A stretch of 14,476 bases of DNA. It comes from CAYRZF01 sp964428805. GTDB lineage: Bacteria > Methylomirabilota > Methylomirabilia > Rokubacteriales > CSP1-6. The stretch is taken from NCBI GenBank assembly GCA_964428805.1, contig CAYRZF010000052.1:1-14476 (forward strand), given 5' to 3'. The notes under the pieces are model-generated. The model was not told the DNA's origin. It saw only the letters and a list, made by a program, of their open reading frames with translations, and did not search any database. This document shows positions 13,488-14,476 of this stretch, in pieces; position 1 is the stretch's first letter; every line of letters begins with the position of its first letter. The position numbers and the translations under genes are program-made.

Positions 13488-14365
13488 TCGACATTCTGGA
13501 CCTGCTCCCGGATCTTTTCCAGGTGGCCCTTGGCCGCCAGGGCCAGCCGGGAGAGTTCCAGGTCGTTCGCCTTGGACGCCACGGTGTTCACCTCGCGGTT
13601 CATCTCCTGGACCAGAAAGTCCAGCGTCCGTCCCACGGCCCCGCCGTCCTTCAGCATGCCCGCGAACTGCTCGAGGTGGGCCTTGAGCCGCGCCAGCTCC
13701 TCGCTGACGTCGGTCTTCTCGGCCCAGACGGCCACCTCCATGGCGAGCCGCCCTTCGTCCAGCGAGAGATCGCCGAGGAGGACCCGTATGCGCTCTCTCA
13801 CCCGCTCCGTGCGCTGGGCCAGCGCGGCGGGAACGCGCTGCGCCATCCGCTCCACTTCCGTGCTCAGCGCCTCGTAAATGGCCGTGAGCTCTTTGCCGAG
13901 GGCCCCGCCCTCCGCCTCGCGGCGGGCCACCAGCTCCTCCATGGCGCGGGTCAGCGCGTCGGCCAGCACGGGCCATCCGGCCTCGGGGGCGAGCAGCTCG
14001 GGTTCGCCGAGGGTCACGACTCCGGGGCGCTCGACGAGCCACTCAAGCGTCGGCGCGCTGCGAAGGCCCAGGGCGTCACCCAGCGCGCGCACCTTCTCGA
14101 CATAGTGCTGGGCGAGCGCCGTATCCAGCGTGACCGCGCTTTTTCCGTCGGCCAGTGGTCTGACGCTTAGGCTGACGTCGAGACGTCCGCGCTGGACGTG
14201 TCCCTGGATCAAGCGTCGGGCCTCGAGCTCGAGTGCGATGAAACAACGGGGCAGCTTCAGGGCAATGTCGAGGTGGCGGTGGTTCAGCGACCGGGCCTCC
14301 ACCGATACGGCAATCTTTTCTGCCGCCACCTCGGCCCGTCCGTACCCCGTCATGCTCCGGATCAT
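13484..14365 (-). CDS. yicC: YicC/YloC family endoribonuclease
   Basis: This 293-residue protein belongs to the YicC/YloC family, whose E. coli and Bacillus members have been described as endoribonucleases acting in RNA turnover. The N-terminal signature MTGYGRAE (5-12) and SVEARSLNHRHLDIALKLPR (21-40) are clear. A charged helical middle section (about 140-210) leads to the C-terminal domain with AVWAEKTDVSEELARLKAHL and the highly conserved block LDFLVQEMNREVNTVASKAN (248-267), ending LEKIREQVQNVE. The ATG at 14365 has a GAGG 5 nt upstream; a second ATG four codons later has none at a useful distance. It leads the operon, about 47 nt below a near-consensus promoter. yicC followed by gmk and rpoZ is a frequent order in bacteria. 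Confidence 0.96.
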   Translation of the reverse strand: MIRSMTGYGRAEVAAEKIAVSVEARSLNHRHLDIALKLPRCFIALELEARRLIQGHVQRGRLDVSLSVRPLADGKSAVTLDTALAQHYVEKVRALGDALGLRSAPTLEWLVERPGVVTLGEPELLAPEAGWPVLADALTRAMEELVARREAEGGALGKELTAIYEALSTEVERMAQRVPAALAQRTERVRERIRVLLGDLSLDEGRLAMEVAVWAEKTDVSEELARLKAHLEQFAGMLKDGGAVGRTLDFLVQEMNREVNTVASKANDLELSRLALAAKGHLEKIREQVQNVE

Positions 14366-14418
14366 CGGTCCCTCGAGCCGGGGAGAGTGGCGAGGAAAGA
14401 CGGCCCAGCCATTAGGGC

Positions 14419-14447
14419 ACTATAGCCAAAATGTGCTGAACTGTCAA
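14419..14447 (-). promoter_or_regulatory. near-consensus sigma-70 promoter of the yicC-gmk-rpoZ-coaBC-priA operon
   Basis: On the minus strand a perfect TTGACA (14447-14442) and TATAGT (14424-14419, five of six consensus) are separated by exactly 17 bp of AT-richer sequence. The predicted start near 14412 gives a leader of about 47 nt to the yicC ATG. This is the only strong promoter seen for the nine-gene operon. The remaining 29 bp to the window end show no gene I can identify. Confidence 0.82.
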
Positions 14448-14476
14448 TGTGTTTGGGCCCCTCGGGCGTTGACACT

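Noticed and set aside
14469..14474. Rightward TTGACA suggesting a divergent promoter
   Set aside because: The window ends two bases later, so no -10 box or gene can be seen.
1..14476. CRISPR arrays, tRNA or rRNA genes, insertion sequences, phage genes
   Set aside because: No regular repeats, cloverleaf-like segments, transposase ORFs or phage proteins were seen; the space is almost fully filled by identified genes.

Overview
The window is GC-rich bacterial chromosome, and every gene I can support lies on the minus strand, so the biology reads from position 14476 down to 1. It is mostly conserved housekeeping DNA: nucleotide and cofactor synthesis, DNA repair and restart, translation initiation, rRNA/tRNA modification, ribosomal proteins and the signal recognition particle. 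A run of exactly 100 N (5722-5821) is a scaffold gap, which suggests a draft or metagenomic assembly. GC richness, frequent GTG starts and the gene orders yicC-gmk-rpoZ-coaBC-udg-priA-def-fmt-rsmB and ffh-rpsP-(khpA)-rimM-trmD-rplS-rnhB-yraN suggest an uncultured soil-type lineage, such as Rokubacteria/Methylomirabilota or a deltaproteobacterial relative. That placement is an inference from memory, not a search result.

Region 1 (14447 down to 6029) is one long operon behind a textbook sigma-70 promoter (TTGACA, 17 bp, TATAGT). It encodes YicC, guanylate kinase, RNA polymerase omega, CoaBC, a family-4 uracil-DNA glycosylase, a PriA-like protein, peptide deformylase, Met-tRNA formyltransferase and RsmB. 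Several junctions are 4-nt ATGA or GTGA overlaps. The PriA has lost its recognisable helicase motifs but keeps all eight zinc-binding cysteines.

Region 2 (6000 down to 5622) is a small accessory insert between rsmB and rpe. It has its own promoter, a near-perfect palindrome over the predicted transcription start, and the first 39 codons of a ribbon-helix-helix antitoxin or repressor. The assembly gap then removes the rest, including any partner toxin.

Region 3 (5621 down to 7) is rpe, followed by a second operon whose promoter -35 box overlaps the rpe stop codon: ffh, rpsP, a 17-codon relic of khpA, rimM, trmD, rplS, rnhB, a secreted intradiol-dioxygenase-like gene, and yraN. The relic keeps the KhpA-type start and end but has lost the KH domain, and its stop still overlaps the rimM start. 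The dioxygenase is the one non-housekeeping gene embedded in the operon, coupled to rnhB by a GTGA overlap.

The points most worth a second look are the collapsed khpA, the helicase-dead PriA, the exported dioxygenase and the interrupted ribbon-helix-helix locus. I see no CRISPR array, tRNA, rRNA, insertion sequence or large novel multi-gene system.
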